Origin: an uncultured Piscinibacter sp.
Lineage (GTDB): Bacteria > Pseudomonadota > Gammaproteobacteria > Burkholderiales > Burkholderiaceae_C
Reading direction: 5' to 3'
Assembly: GCF_937952055.1 (NCBI RefSeq)
Contig: NZ_CALFYO010000032.1
Span: 124,001 to 188,000 of the forward strand
DNA length: 64,000 bases
In this document: positions 44,321-53,548 of the stretch, one piece after another
Numbering within the stretch: position 1 is the stretch's first letter
Layout of the letters: the number at the start of each line of letters is the position of its first letter
The notes under the pieces: generated by a model
Seen by the model: the letters and a program-made list of their open reading frames with translations, nothing else
Told to the model about the DNA's origin: nothing
Database searches by the model: none
Made by a program: the position numbers and the translations under genes

Positions 44321-45040
44321 GTGGCGCCGACCACCAGTCCAGGTCTCTCTTCGGTGACCGTGCGCGGACTTCAGCATTGGTTCGGCGAAGCCGAAGCGCG
44401 CAAGCAGGCCCTCTTCGACATCGACTTGGACATCCATGCCGGCGAACTGACCGTGCTGATGGGTGCCTCGGGCTCGGGGAAGACGACGCTGCTCACCCTG
44501 GTGGGCTGCCTGCGGGGCTTGCAGCACGGCAGCGCGCGCCTGCTCGACCAGGAGTTGCTGGGCGCCGACGAGGCAACACTGGTGCGCATGCGCCGCCAGC
44601 TGGGCTTCATTTTTCAGGCCCACAACCTGCACGACAGCCTCACGGCGCTGCAGAACGTGCGCCTGGGCCTGGCAGTGCACGGCGGCCGCGCCGACCGCGA
44701 GTGGGAGACCGCCGCCACGCACCTTCTCGGCCTGCTGGGCCTGGGCGAGCGCCTGCACTACCTGCCTTCGCGGCTTTCGGGCGGGCAGAAGCAGCGCGTG
44801 GCCATTGCACGGGCGCTGGTGGGCAACCCGCTGGTGGTCTTGGCCGACGAACCGACCGCCGCGCTCGACCGCGACTCGGCACTGCAGGTGGTCTACCTGC
44901 TGAAGGCACTGGCGCGGGAACGCGGCACCACAGTGCTGATGGTCACGCACGACAGCAAGGTGATCGATCTTGCCGACCGCATCGTGACCATGGAGCAGGG
45001 CCGGCTAGTGGGGGACCGTCGGCCGGCTGCTGAGGTGTAA
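44321..45040 (+). CDS. DevA-type ABC exporter ATP-binding protein
   Basis: A 239-residue ABC ATPase of the MacB/LolD/DevA class. Walker A is GASGSGKTTLL, the signature is LSGGQKQRVAIARAL, and Walker B is VVLADEPTAALD with the following His in MVTHDSKV. The gene starts at GTG 44321, three bases after the permease stop, which was preferred to an upstream TTG that would overlap the permease gene. It energises the exporter made with the two preceding genes. Confidence 0.92.
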   Translation: MAPTTSPGLSSVTVRGLQHWFGEAEARKQALFDIDLDIHAGELTVLMGASGSGKTTLLTLVGCLRGLQHGSARLLDQELLGADEATLVRMRRQLGFIFQAHNLHDSLTALQNVRLGLAVHGGRADREWETAATHLLGLLGLGERLHYLPSRLSGGQKQRVAIARALVGNPLVVLADEPTAALDRDSALQVVYLLKALARERGTTVLMVTHDSKVIDLADRIVTMEQGRLVGDRRPAAEV

Positions 45041-45048
45041 TCCGCCGC

Positions 45049-45789
45049 ATGGCCCGTATGTCCGCCACTGGCAACCCACGCAGCGACGCCACCCGGTCGG
45101 CGCTGATCACCGCCGCAACCGAGGTGTTCGCGCGATCGGGCTTCGAGTCCGTCGGCACGCGCGACATCGCTGCGGCGGCGGGCGTCCACCCGGCCCTCAT
45201 CGGCTACCACTTCGGAAGCAAGGAGGGACTGTACCTCGCCGTGTTCGAGCACATCGCCGCGACGATGGAAGAGCGGATCGGCCCGGCGCTGGCGGGCATC
45301 GACCAAGTCCTTGCCAGCCCTGGCCCCCCGGCAGAGCTGGCCCAGCGCAGCCTGGAGCTGCTGGGCCAGCTGTGCGACGCCATGCTCGCCACGTTGGCCG
45401 ACGAGACGAGTGGCCCCTGGGGCCCGCTGATGATGCGCGAACAGCAGGCGCCGTCACCCGCCTTCGATCTGATATACGAGCGCTTCATGGAGCGTGTACT
45501 GGGCACGATGACCCGGCTGGTGCTCGCCGCCGACCCCACGCGCACGGAGCCGGCGGCCCGGCTGACGGTGGTGAGCCTGATGGGTCAGGTGATGGTGTTC
45601 CGCGTGGCTCGCGCCGGTGTGATGCGACACCTGGACTGGAGCCGAATGGGGCCAAACCAACTCGCGCAGGCTCAAGGCATCGTGCGCGAGAACCTGCGGC
45701 GAATCTGCTCCGAAATGCCACAGCGCACCTCAGGGGCAGCGACCCCTGTTCCATCCCGCTCCGGCAAGTCACCGAGACGAAGTTCCTGA
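45049..45789 (+). CDS. TetR/AcrR-family regulator with CerR-type C-terminal domain
   Basis: A 246-residue repressor. The N-terminal TetR helix-turn-helix is FESVGTRDIAAAAGVHPALIGYHFGSKEGLY (about 30-60; core GVHPALIGYHFGSKE). The C-terminal ligand domain resembles the CerR/DUF1956 type (GPLMMREQQAPSPAFDLIYE). The gene follows the ATPase gene by 8 bp, so it is the last member of the exporter operon, and the paired TTGATCAA sites over the operon promoter are the natural target. The inducer is unknown and is probably the exported compound. Confidence 0.88.
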   Translation: MARMSATGNPRSDATRSALITAATEVFARSGFESVGTRDIAAAAGVHPALIGYHFGSKEGLYLAVFEHIAATMEERIGPALAGIDQVLASPGPPAELAQRSLELLGQLCDAMLATLADETSGPWGPLMMREQQAPSPAFDLIYERFMERVLGTMTRLVLAADPTRTEPAARLTVVSLMGQVMVFRVARAGVMRHLDWSRMGPNQLAQAQGIVRENLRRICSEMPQRTSGAATPVPSRSGKSPRRSS

Positions 45790-45974
45790 CCTCCTTCGAT
45801 CAGCCCACCGCTTGCTCGCTGCTTGCATGAACCAGGCTGGGTGAGTTGCCCAGTAGCTGCCCTTAGTATGTGACGGCTCCTGGCCGGGACTGCCAGACCG
45901 ACAAAGCGCCACTTGACTGCCATTGGAGGCGGCCGCCCGTGGCACGGCGGCCCGAGCGGCCGGGACAAATGACG

Positions 45975-46596
45975 TCAGATCTCGGTCTGCTCCGAGATCT
46001 CCAGTGCGACATCCACTTCGATACCAAGATACCTCACCGTCGACTCCAGCTTGGAGTGTCCAAGCAGCAGCTGAACGGCGCGAAGGTTCTTGGTGGCCGG
46101 TAGATCAGCGTCGCCTTTGTCCGTCGCATCGAGTGCGTCCCGTAGTCGGCGCGGTCCAGTCCCAGTTCGTCGACCCAGTGGCCAACAATCCGAGCGTACT
46201 GACGGGTTCCGAGATGGGTGAGTCGCGGAGCCGGCTGGGGAACAGGAAGTCCTCTGTCCTTAGCCCGGTCTGCTTGATCCATGCTTGCAAGGCGTCCCGG
46301 GTGGACTGCGTGATCTCGACCTGCACTGGGCGTTGGGTCTTGTGCTGCATGACGATGGCGCGTGACGCCATCTGGTCGCCATGGCACACGTCCCGCACCC
46401 TGAGCGCGACGAGGTCGCATCCGCGCAGCTTGCAGTCGATGCCCAGGTTGAACAGGGCCAATTCGCGCACCCGGCCTTCCATCTGAAGACGGACGCGCAG
46501 CGCCCAGATGTCCTTTGGTTTGAAGGGTGCCTTCTGCCCGACGATCTTGCCCTTGTTCCACGGCTCCCGATGAGTGGCGATGCCTGGGGTTTCCAT
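45975..46596 (-). pseudogene. Tyrosine-recombinase-family integrase, broken by two frame changes
   Basis: Starting at ATG 46596 a frame reads NLGIDCKLRGCDLVALRV and AIVMQHKTQRPVQVEI, typical of small tyrosine recombinases (the first catalytic Arg is in KLRGCDL). It leaves the family near DFLFPSRLRD (about 46215). A second frame continues TRQYARIVGHWV and YGTHSMRRTKATLIY (His-x-x-Arg box), and a third finishes LRAVQLLLGHSKLESTVRYLGI, with the nucleophilic Tyr in VRYLG, ending at 45975. All catalytic boxes survive, spread over three frames. No attachment site was identified. Confidence 0.75.
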
Positions 46597-46782
46597 GTTG
46601 GTCTCCATGGAGTGGAGGGCCACGCAGGATGCGTCTGCAGACACCGTTCGTATCTGGGTTCCGTCAACCAGCCAATGCCGGCACCGGTTCCCCGTGGGGG
46701 TCGGCTGTGGGGAGTGCGAGTGGGCTCGCGGTCCCGGCCAGCAGCAGACCGTCGATCCGACGACACGAACCAGTCGTCCGCG

Positions 46783-47298
46783 TCAATCCAGCGTGAAGCG
46801 GATGCGCTGGCTGCCCGGTCCAAGCGTCTCTGCCAGGCCATCCACCTGGGTGACGCGCCCAATTCGCGTGTAGCTGTAGCTCGATGGGAAGGTCTTATAG
46901 AAGACGACCAAGGTGTCACTGCCGTACAGCATCACGTCACCGGTCCGGATCGTTCCCGGCCGTTTCGTATCGGTCGGCAAGCTTCGCGGCAACCGAACGT
47001 GCTTCTCGTTGTCATTCAGGTCGGGCATGTCGAGCGTCATGGGGAGCATCTGCACAAACGCCCGCGCGGTCGGGTTCTCTTCCAGAGTCACGGCAAAGCG
47101 GTGTGTGCCGTCGATGATCATCCACATCCGGGTCTGCTCCTGGGCTGCCGTGGCACCTCCTGCGGGTCGAAGGCCGTCCGCGGCTCGGCCATCGCCGATG
47201 CCGATCATCGCGAGCGCCGAGGCCACGCACAGCCAGGCGACCTGGCGCAAATGCCAGCTGGCGGGACCGAACGATGAGCGCAACACAGTCTCCTTCAT
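46783..47298 (-). CDS. Exported cyclophilin-like-fold protein
   Basis: A 171-residue protein with a signal peptide (SWHLRQVAWLCVASALAMIGIGDGRA, in part) and a mature domain of the bacterial cyclophilin-like family: FAVTLEENPTARAFVQMLPMTLDMPDL (core ENPTARAFVQMLPMTL), LPRSLPTD, GDVMLYGSDTLVVFYKTF and YTRIGRV. This fold is not an active prolyl isomerase as far as known. It lies 32 bp downstream of the alpha/beta-hydrolase gene on the same strand. The pairing of this fold with a hydrolase and a divergent LysR gene is a recurring arrangement in Burkholderiales. Confidence 0.8.
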   Translation of the reverse strand: MKETVLRSSFGPASWHLRQVAWLCVASALAMIGIGDGRAADGLRPAGGATAAQEQTRMWMIIDGTHRFAVTLEENPTARAFVQMLPMTLDMPDLNDNEKHVRLPRSLPTDTKRPGTIRTGDVMLYGSDTLVVFYKTFPSSYSYTRIGRVTQVDGLAETLGPGSQRIRFTLD

Positions 47299-47330
47299 CC
47301 GCTTGCCGGGATGCCAGTGCCTCACATGCC

Positions 47331-48464
47331 TCAGGCCAGGCTCTGCTTGAAGAACGACTCCAGCCGGTCGAAGGGAATTTTCTTCACGTCGTCGTACAGA
47401 CCGACGTGATCCGCATTCGGCACGATGACCAGTTCCTTAGGTCCCGAGGCCGCCTTGTACACGTCTTCCGAGAAGTAGCGCGAGTGGGCATTGGCGCCGG
47501 CCACCAGCATGATCGGCCGTGGCGCGATCATGTCGATGTTCGCCGCCATCGGGAAGGCGAAGAAGGCCATCGGCGTGGTGGCCGTCCACGCGGAGGCGGA
47601 GTTGATCGAGCGGGGGTGGAAGCCACGCGGTGTGCGGTAGTAGTTGTAGAAGGCGGTGAGCACTGGATTGGCATCGGCCGGCAACTTTTCGGGCAGCGCG
47701 CGGTTGCCCTTCATGAGGTTGCCCTTCTCGTCGAACGGGACCTCGTGGAAGCCCGGCGCGAAGTGACCCTTCTCGGCGTCGACCCAGCGTTGCCGGCTCA
47801 GGTAGTCGATGACCTTGTGGCGCTGCTCGCGGGTGTAGCTGTCCTTGTAGCTGCGGCTGATGCTGCGCGACATGTCGTACATGGAAGCCGTCGCCACCGC
47901 CTTGATGCGTGAATCGGCGCTTGCGGCCGTCAGCGCCATCCCGCTCAGGCCGCAAATGGCCATGATGCCGATGCGATCGCGATCGACGAACGGCAGCAGG
48001 CCGATGTGGTCGATGGCGGCGCTGAAGTCTTCCGTGTTGATATCGGGCGATGCCACATCGCGCACGTCGCCGCCGCTTTCGCCGGTGAACGACGGGTCGA
48101 ATGCCAGGGTCACGAAGCCGCGCTCGGCAAGCTGCTGTGCATACAGGCCGGACGACTGCTCCTTGACCGCGCCAAACGGGCCGCTGAGCACGAGCGCCGG
48201 CAGCTTCTGGCCGTCGCGCTTCTTCGGCTGGTACAGGTCGCCAGCCAACGTGATGCCGTACCGGTTCTTGAAGGTCACTTTCCGGTGCGCCACTTGCGTG
48301 CTCTGGGGGAAGGTCTTGTCCCACTGCCGCGTAAGCGGCATGCGCTGGCCTCCCGGCGAAGCGGCAGACGATTGAGCCAGGGCAACTGGCGCGGCGGCAA
48401 GTCCAGCGGCGCCGATGGAGATTGCACCTTGCAGGGCGAGGCGGCGAGAGATCGGGTTGTCCAT
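47331..48464 (-). CDS. Alpha/beta hydrolase, dienelactone-hydrolase-like, exported
   Basis: A 377-residue enzyme with a twin-arginine-like leader (SRRLALQGAISIGAAGLAAA) suggesting Tat export. The fold begins VTFKNRYGITLAGDLYQP and LVLSGPFGAVKEQS. The nucleophile elbow is IMAICGLSGMAL, with Cys or the following Ser as nucleophile, as in dienelactone-hydrolase relatives. The catalytic His region is PNADHVGLYDD near the end, and the acid lies near LVAGANAHSRYFSED. Substrate unknown. Divergent from a LysR-type regulator, from which it is separated by 119 bp, and followed by the cyclophilin-like gene. Confidence 0.86.
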   Translation of the reverse strand: MDNPISRRLALQGAISIGAAGLAAAPVALAQSSAASPGGQRMPLTRQWDKTFPQSTQVAHRKVTFKNRYGITLAGDLYQPKKRDGQKLPALVLSGPFGAVKEQSSGLYAQQLAERGFVTLAFDPSFTGESGGDVRDVASPDINTEDFSAAIDHIGLLPFVDRDRIGIMAICGLSGMALTAASADSRIKAVATASMYDMSRSISRSYKDSYTREQRHKVIDYLSRQRWVDAEKGHFAPGFHEVPFDEKGNLMKGNRALPEKLPADANPVLTAFYNYYRTPRGFHPRSINSASAWTATTPMAFFAFPMAANIDMIAPRPIMLVAGANAHSRYFSEDVYKAASGPKELVIVPNADHVGLYDDVKKIPFDRLESFFKQSLA

Positions 48465-48538
48465 GTGTCACTCCGTTGAATCGGTCGTTGCCGGAATTCT
48501 GTGCATGCGACGAGGAGCGGACTAGCTGTCCAATGGTG

Positions 48539-48554
48539 ATCTTTCTTATAAGAT
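48539..48554. promoter_or_regulatory. Putative LysR-type operator between hydrolase and regulator
   Basis: The palindrome ATCTTTCTTATAAGAT (ATCTT-6 bp-AAGAT) lies in the divergent intergenic region 30 bp upstream of the LysR-type gene. Its AT-rich core and symmetry fit a LysR-family binding site. Confidence 0.5.
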
Positions 48555-48583
48555 GAGCTAATCAAAACACCGGGGCTGAATCC

Positions 48584-49477
48584 TTGCCGCGGCGCAACCT
48601 GAACGACTTGGTGGCCTTCGTCACCGTGGCACGCGAGGGCAGTTTCACGCGTGCCGCCGCGGTGCTGGGTGTGACCCAATCGGCCCTCAGCCAAGCCGTT
48701 CGCGGACTGGAAGAGCGGTTGCAGATCCGCCTGCTCGCCCGCACGACGCGCAGCGTGGCGCCCACGGCCGCCGGCGAGCGCCTGGCGCGCGCCATCGGCC
48801 ACCGTCTCGACGAGATCGAGGCGGAGCTGGACGCACTGACCGAGCTGCGCGACAAGCCCGCAGGCACGGTTCGCATCACCTGCGGCGAGCACGTGCTGCA
48901 AAGCATCCTGATGCCCAGGCTGACGTCGTTGCTGCGTCACTACCCGGAAGTCACGCTGGAGTTCGACATCAGCTACGGATTTCGCGACATCGTCGCGGAC
49001 CGCTTCGACGCCGGCGTGCGCATCGGCCGCACGATCGACAAGGACATGATCGCTGTGCCGATCGGCCCGCCACTGCGCATGGCCGTGGTGGCCTCGCCGG
49101 CCTACTTCGCGACCCACGGCAAGCCCAGGACGCCCGCCGAACTGACGGCGCATCGCTGCATCAACCAGCGCATGGCGACCTCCGGCGGGTTGTACGTCTG
49201 GGATTTCGCACGGCGCGGGAAGGCGATCAATGTGCGGGTCGACGGACCGCTGATCTTCAACACATCGCCGCCTCAGGTCGATGCGGCCGTCGCCGGACTC
49301 GGCATCGCGCTGTTGCCCGAAGACGAAGTGTCGGCGCCCCTGGCAGATGGTCGGCTCACGCGCGTGCTCGAGGATTGGTGCCCGCCGTTTGCGGGCTATC
49401 ACCTCTACTACCCCAGCCGTCGTCAGCCGTCGCCAGCGTTCCGTTTGGTGATGAACGCTCTGCGCTACGAAGCGTGA
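48584..49477 (+). CDS. LysR-family transcriptional regulator
   Basis: A 297-residue LTTR from TTG 48584. The N-terminal helix-turn-helix is FVTVAREGSFTRAAAVLGVTQSALSQAVRGLE (core RAAAVLGVTQSALSQAVRGL), followed by the linker helix and the substrate-binding domain with the sub-motifs VRITCGEHVLQSIL and FDAGVRIG. This subgroup (RFDAGVRIG, then ELTAHRCINQRM) commonly governs a neighbouring oxidoreductase or hydrolase. The gene is divergent from the alpha/beta hydrolase gene, its likely target. Confidence 0.92.
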   Translation: MPRRNLNDLVAFVTVAREGSFTRAAAVLGVTQSALSQAVRGLEERLQIRLLARTTRSVAPTAAGERLARAIGHRLDEIEAELDALTELRDKPAGTVRITCGEHVLQSILMPRLTSLLRHYPEVTLEFDISYGFRDIVADRFDAGVRIGRTIDKDMIAVPIGPPLRMAVVASPAYFATHGKPRTPAELTAHRCINQRMATSGGLYVWDFARRGKAINVRVDGPLIFNTSPPQVDAAVAGLGIALLPEDEVSAPLADGRLTRVLEDWCPPFAGYHLYYPSRRQPSPAFRLVMNALRYEA

Positions 49478-49783
49478 CCTGCGGTCGCGGGTTTCGAGCG
49501 CGTCGCATCAGAGTCAGCGCCCCCTCTGCATGAGTGTCCGCTCGCTCGCTTTGTGAGCGACCACTCGGGGTCGGGCACAGCCGATCGTCTGGTGCGCAAG
49601 GGGTCATTCGCGAACCGCCACCCAGCCAGCCACGGGCGAGTGACCGGTGACGAAGGTGCAGCGGTCGATCGTGGCCGCGTCATGGACCGACGGGTGATGG
49701 CATGGCCGACCTGTGGCCGTCGGTCGCGAATGATCGAGCTCAGTCTTGACGCAATCCGTCGCCGACCAACGGCCTGAGCAGGC
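49478..49783. other. 306-bp intergenic region with a repeat-like segment
   Basis: No gene is seen. The sequence gaccggtgacgaaggtgcagcggtcg-type stretch (49642-49667) resembles 24052-24076. The hairpin ctcgctcgctttgtgagcgac (about 49540-49560) could act as a terminator-like structure for the LysR gene. Confidence 0.35.
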
Positions 49784-51712
49784 CTAGCGCCGCCCCTCGA
49801 GCCGCGCCTTCACGAAGCTGTTTCCGCCGTAGCGCGTCACGCGGGCGTAGTAGCGCTCGGTGAGCCGCTGCACCATCGCGCTGTAGACCTCCATCAGCTC
49901 GGGCCGGATGCTGAAGTGGTCGTAGTTGACGATCACGTCCACACGCTCGCCGAGCGGCGCAACGCGCGCCGCCACCTCGCGCTCGATCTCGTCGATGTCG
50001 GCATGCCCCTCCACGGCCAGCCCTTCGAAGTTGATGAATAGCATGCGCTTGGCGGCGTCCACGTCGATGCGCGCACCGATGGGGATCGTCAGCATCCGGT
50101 TGCGCAGGCCCATCGGCTCTTCGGCGAACAGCCGCGGCTCCATCGGCCGCAGCTCGGGGCTGATCGCGGGGATGAAGTCCATCTGCGCGAGGATGTCGCG
50201 CTCCAGGTCGATGCCGGGGGCGATCTCGATCAGCTCGAGCCCGCCGCCCGCGGCGAGGCGGAACACGCAACGCTCGGTGACGTAGAGCACCTTCTGCCCG
50301 AGCTGGCGGGCCCGTTCGCCGCTGAAGGTGCGGTGCTCGACTTCGCGCACGAACTTGCGCATCGTGCCCTCGCTGGCGATGCGAACCCGCCCGCCCTCGA
50401 TGCGCACGTCGAGGTCGCCGGCGGTGAACGTGCCGACGAAGACCACCGCATGCGCCGACTGGCTGATGTTGATGAAGCCGCCCGCACCGGCCAGCCGCGG
50501 GCCGAACTTGCTGACGTTGAGGTTGCCCTGCGCGTCGGCCTGTGCGAGGCCGAGCACGGCCACGTCGAGACCGCCGCCGTCGTAGAAATCGAACTGGTTC
50601 GGCTGGTCGATGATCGCCTGCGTGTTTACCGCAGCGCCGAAGTTCAGGCCGCCGGCCGGAATGCCGCCGATCACACCTGGCTCCGCCGTGAGCGTGAGCA
50701 GCTCGATGATCTCCTCCTCGGCCGCCACGTCGGCCACACCCTCGGGCATGCCGATGCCGAGATTGACCACCGCGTTGCGCGGCAGTTCGAACGCGGCGCG
50801 CCGCGCAATCAGCTTGCGCTCGCTCATCGGCAGCGGCTTCAGCGTGTTCTGCGGCACGCGGATCTCGCCGGCATAGGCGGCGCTGTAGGGCGTCGCGAAC
50901 GTCTGCAGGTGGTGTTCCGGCTTCTCGGCCACGACCACGGCATCCACGAGCACACCCGGGACCTTGACCTGCCGCGGGTTGAGCGAGCCGCGCTCGGCCA
51001 GCCGCTCCACCTGCGCGATCACGACGCCGCCGCTGTTGTGGGCCGCCATCGCGATGGCCAGCGCTTCGAGCGTCAGCGCCTCGCGCTCCATCGTGAGGTT
51101 GCCATCGGGGTCGGCCGTGGTGGCACGGATGATGCCCACCTGGATCGGGAAGGCGCGATAGAACAGCGCCTCCTGTCCGTCGATCTCCATCAGGCGCACC
51201 AGGTCCTCGGTGGTGACGGCGTTGATCTTGCCGCCGCCGTGACGCGGGTCGACGAAGGTGCCGAGGCCGATGCGGCTGAGCGTGCCCGGCTTGTGGGCCG
51301 CGATGTCGCGGAACAGGTGCGCGATCACGCCCTGCGGCAGGTTGTAGGCCTCGATCTTCCCGGCCACGGCGAGAGCCTGCAGCTTGGGCACGAGACCCCA
51401 GTGGCCCCCGACCACGCGCTTGACGAGCCCGTCGTGACCGAAATGGTTGAGCCCGCGCGTCTTGCCGTCGCCCTGACCCGCGGCGTAGACGAGCGTCAGG
51501 TCACGCGGCGAGCCGGTGCCGGTCTCCGCCTCGTTGGCGAGGAAGCGCTCCTCGAGCGCGATGGCGATCCCCTCGGCGAAGCCGATGCCGACGAAGCCGC
51601 CGGTGGCCACCGTGTCGCCGTCGTGGATCAGCCGCACGGCCTCGGCCGCGCTCACGATCTTGTCCGGCCGTGCCGGCGACGACGCGCCGGCCATGGTGCT
51701 TGCGATGTGCAT
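49784..51712 (-). CDS. Acyl-CoA:acetate/3-ketoacid CoA-transferase, fused alpha-beta subunits (YdiF-like)
   Basis: A 642-residue family I CoA-transferase. The N-terminal alpha-type half begins VSAAEAVRLIHDGDTVATGGF, and the C-terminal beta-type half carries VVNLGIGMPEGVADVAAEE with the catalytic glutamate (GMPEG, about residue 325). The region GGIPAGGLNFG lies in the second half. It moves CoA between short-chain acyl groups and acetate in the cytoplasm. It is flanked by gene-poor DNA on both sides. A second ATG seven codons later is an equally good start. Confidence 0.92.
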   Translation of the reverse strand: MHIASTMAGASSPARPDKIVSAAEAVRLIHDGDTVATGGFVGIGFAEGIAIALEERFLANEAETGTGSPRDLTLVYAAGQGDGKTRGLNHFGHDGLVKRVVGGHWGLVPKLQALAVAGKIEAYNLPQGVIAHLFRDIAAHKPGTLSRIGLGTFVDPRHGGGKINAVTTEDLVRLMEIDGQEALFYRAFPIQVGIIRATTADPDGNLTMEREALTLEALAIAMAAHNSGGVVIAQVERLAERGSLNPRQVKVPGVLVDAVVVAEKPEHHLQTFATPYSAAYAGEIRVPQNTLKPLPMSERKLIARRAAFELPRNAVVNLGIGMPEGVADVAAEEEIIELLTLTAEPGVIGGIPAGGLNFGAAVNTQAIIDQPNQFDFYDGGGLDVAVLGLAQADAQGNLNVSKFGPRLAGAGGFINISQSAHAVVFVGTFTAGDLDVRIEGGRVRIASEGTMRKFVREVEHRTFSGERARQLGQKVLYVTERCVFRLAAGGGLELIEIAPGIDLERDILAQMDFIPAISPELRPMEPRLFAEEPMGLRNRMLTIPIGARIDVDAAKRMLFINFEGLAVEGHADIDEIEREVAARVAPLGERVDVIVNYDHFSIRPELMEVYSAMVQRLTERYYARVTRYGGNSFVKARLEGRR

Positions 51713-52298
51713 CTGTCGGGGCGCCCGCGCTTGCTGTTCCGGCGCCGATCATGCCCGAGCGCCGCCGCGCCGCAACTCCGGATCATCGCGGGGCTGGGGC
51801 GCTCACCCTGGGGCGGCGCGCCGGCCGCCGCGCGGTCGAGCGTCCGAGCGTCTGGTCGGTCAACTCGCACCCGTCGCCCACTGCCATGGGGTGAAAGCGG
51901 ATGCCCGCCTGCGGCCGGTCAGGTCGGCGAATCCATGACCGCCACCGGTGGGCGGGAGCCGTCTCCTTGCTGGCCAGGTCGACCAACGGAGGCGCGTTGG
52001 ATTCGCAGGGGCAGTCGTCGTCCCGTAGCCATCGACCGCGTTACCTGGCGAAGAGGCGCGCGAACGACTGCTCTTCCTGGCCGCGAGCTGGCACTCGCGA
52101 CCCACTCCTGGCGCTCACTGCCGTGTACCTGTCGCCGCAGAGCTGCCGCACGCGCGGCGCGCCTGATCTTGGAGCCTGGAGCTTCCACACGACGCCCTCT
52201 GTTCAGGTTCGCATGGCCACTCGATGAGTCACGTCACGCAGCCACGCGTTGCAGCCTGTGGGTGCTGGGACGTTGTCATGCCCGGTCCGGCTCGCGGG
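51713..52298. other. 586-bp region without a recognised gene
   Basis: Frames here are shadows or arginine-rich. The left part serves as the upstream region of the CoA-transferase gene. No clear operator or hairpin was identified. Confidence 0.4.
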
Positions 52299-52808
52299 TC
52301 AGAACATCCCCGGCACGCAGACCATGCCGGCATACTCCGAGCGACCGCCACTGGCGAAGCTGAACGTGCCGACGGCTGTCATCACGCCGCTGGCACCGAG
52401 GAAGTCGCCGGTACCGCCGACAATGGTCTGCAGGTCGACGATCTCGCCCGCGCCGGTCGTCCGAGTGGCGCCTGTGTTGCGCACGTACAGCCCGCCCGCA
52501 CGATTGCCAATGCGCACGTCGAGGATCGAGCCTGCGGTGAACTGCGCCACCCCGATTGAAAGAGCGTCGGGGGTCGGTACGAAAGTGTCGACGGCGGTCG
52601 TAAAGCTGCCGAGGACAACGCCGCTGAAGACACCTTGCAGGCAGACACCGACCATCGAACTGCAGGGGGTCGACGTCGCCAATTGCTCGGTGTAGTGGCC
52701 ATTGACATTGCGGCAGTCGGCCAGCGCAGGCATGGCAACGCCGCCGGCGCAGGCGATGGCGACCGCGGCGACAGGAAGTGCCGGGAGAACTGGGGCGTGA
52801 AGACGCAT
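52299..52808 (-). CDS. Exported beta-barrel-like protein, possibly allene-oxide-cyclase-like fold
   Basis: A 169-residue secreted protein with a signal peptide (ending MPALADC). The mature part is rich in Gly, Thr and Val, with repeated beta strands and two or more cysteines. The block DLQTIVGGTGDFLGASGVMTAVGTFSF (core TIVGGTGDFLGASG) resembles the glycine-rich strand of allene-oxide-cyclase/dirigent-like barrels. No enzyme activity can be claimed. An AGGAAGCC-type ribosome binding region lies just upstream. Its neighbours on both sides are unrelated. Confidence 0.65.
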   Translation of the reverse strand: MRLHAPVLPALPVAAVAIACAGGVAMPALADCRNVNGHYTEQLATSTPCSSMVGVCLQGVFSGVVLGSFTTAVDTFVPTPDALSIGVAQFTAGSILDVRIGNRAGGLYVRNTGATRTTGAGEIVDLQTIVGGTGDFLGASGVMTAVGTFSFASGGRSEYAGMVCVPGMF

Positions 52809-53548
52809 AGGAAGCCTCCGTGGGTTGCGAAGCGGCACGAGTGGTTGCCGCGCATGCACTGTCGGACCCAAAGGTCACAGCGCCGTCTCGTGATGGTCAC
52901 TTGATGGTCCCGTGCCGGGACGGAAACACGCGCTCGAGCAACGCCGCGGCCAGTGCGCGGCGGCGCGCCACGCAAAGGGCGCCGACCTCGGCGAGTCCTC
53001 TGGACGGGGCCTCGGCCATGACGCCCACGCTTCCTCTCAGCCTCGCCGCGTGCCCAAAGCCTCTTCTAACGGCCGCCCGTCGGGCGCGGCGAGTCGTCGA
53101 ACTCAGGATCATCACAAGGCGGGCGTCGGTGAAAGACCGGTTGTGACGGGGACCGTCACATCGTGGCTGCAGCCGACAGCAGACCTTGGCCGGTGAGACA
53201 AGGCGAATGTCAGCTTCTAACGATCGCGGCTGGCGACTCCCGACCCCAAGGTGACATCCGCGGTCCGCATCTCGTTGCCCCAAACCTGCCGGTCGGGCAC
53301 GCACACAGGCCCTCGACGCGAGAGTGATTGGACATTCGACCGTCGCGGCGCTTCAAGCGAAAGCGATGCGGTGGCCCTAGACGAGCGTCGGACCGCTGAG
53401 GCGGCAACCCGAGGAGCCAGAACAGCAAGCATGCACTGGCAGCTACCTCGCTTGGACGCCTGGGTCCGAGGTGTGGTGACCGTAGCGGCTGCAAGCGCAG
53501 CGACCGTCCGATCGGCAGCGGACGGTCATGACTCAGGTCGAGTGCGCG
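52809..53548. other. 740-bp region without a recognised gene
   Basis: The minus-strand open frames here are arginine-rich and resemble no family. Nothing could be assigned. Confidence 0.4.

Noticed and set aside
50333..52363. 676-codon plus-strand open frame opposite the CoA-transferase gene
   Set aside because: Antisense of an intact enzyme, with His/Arg-rich composition and no recognisable domain.
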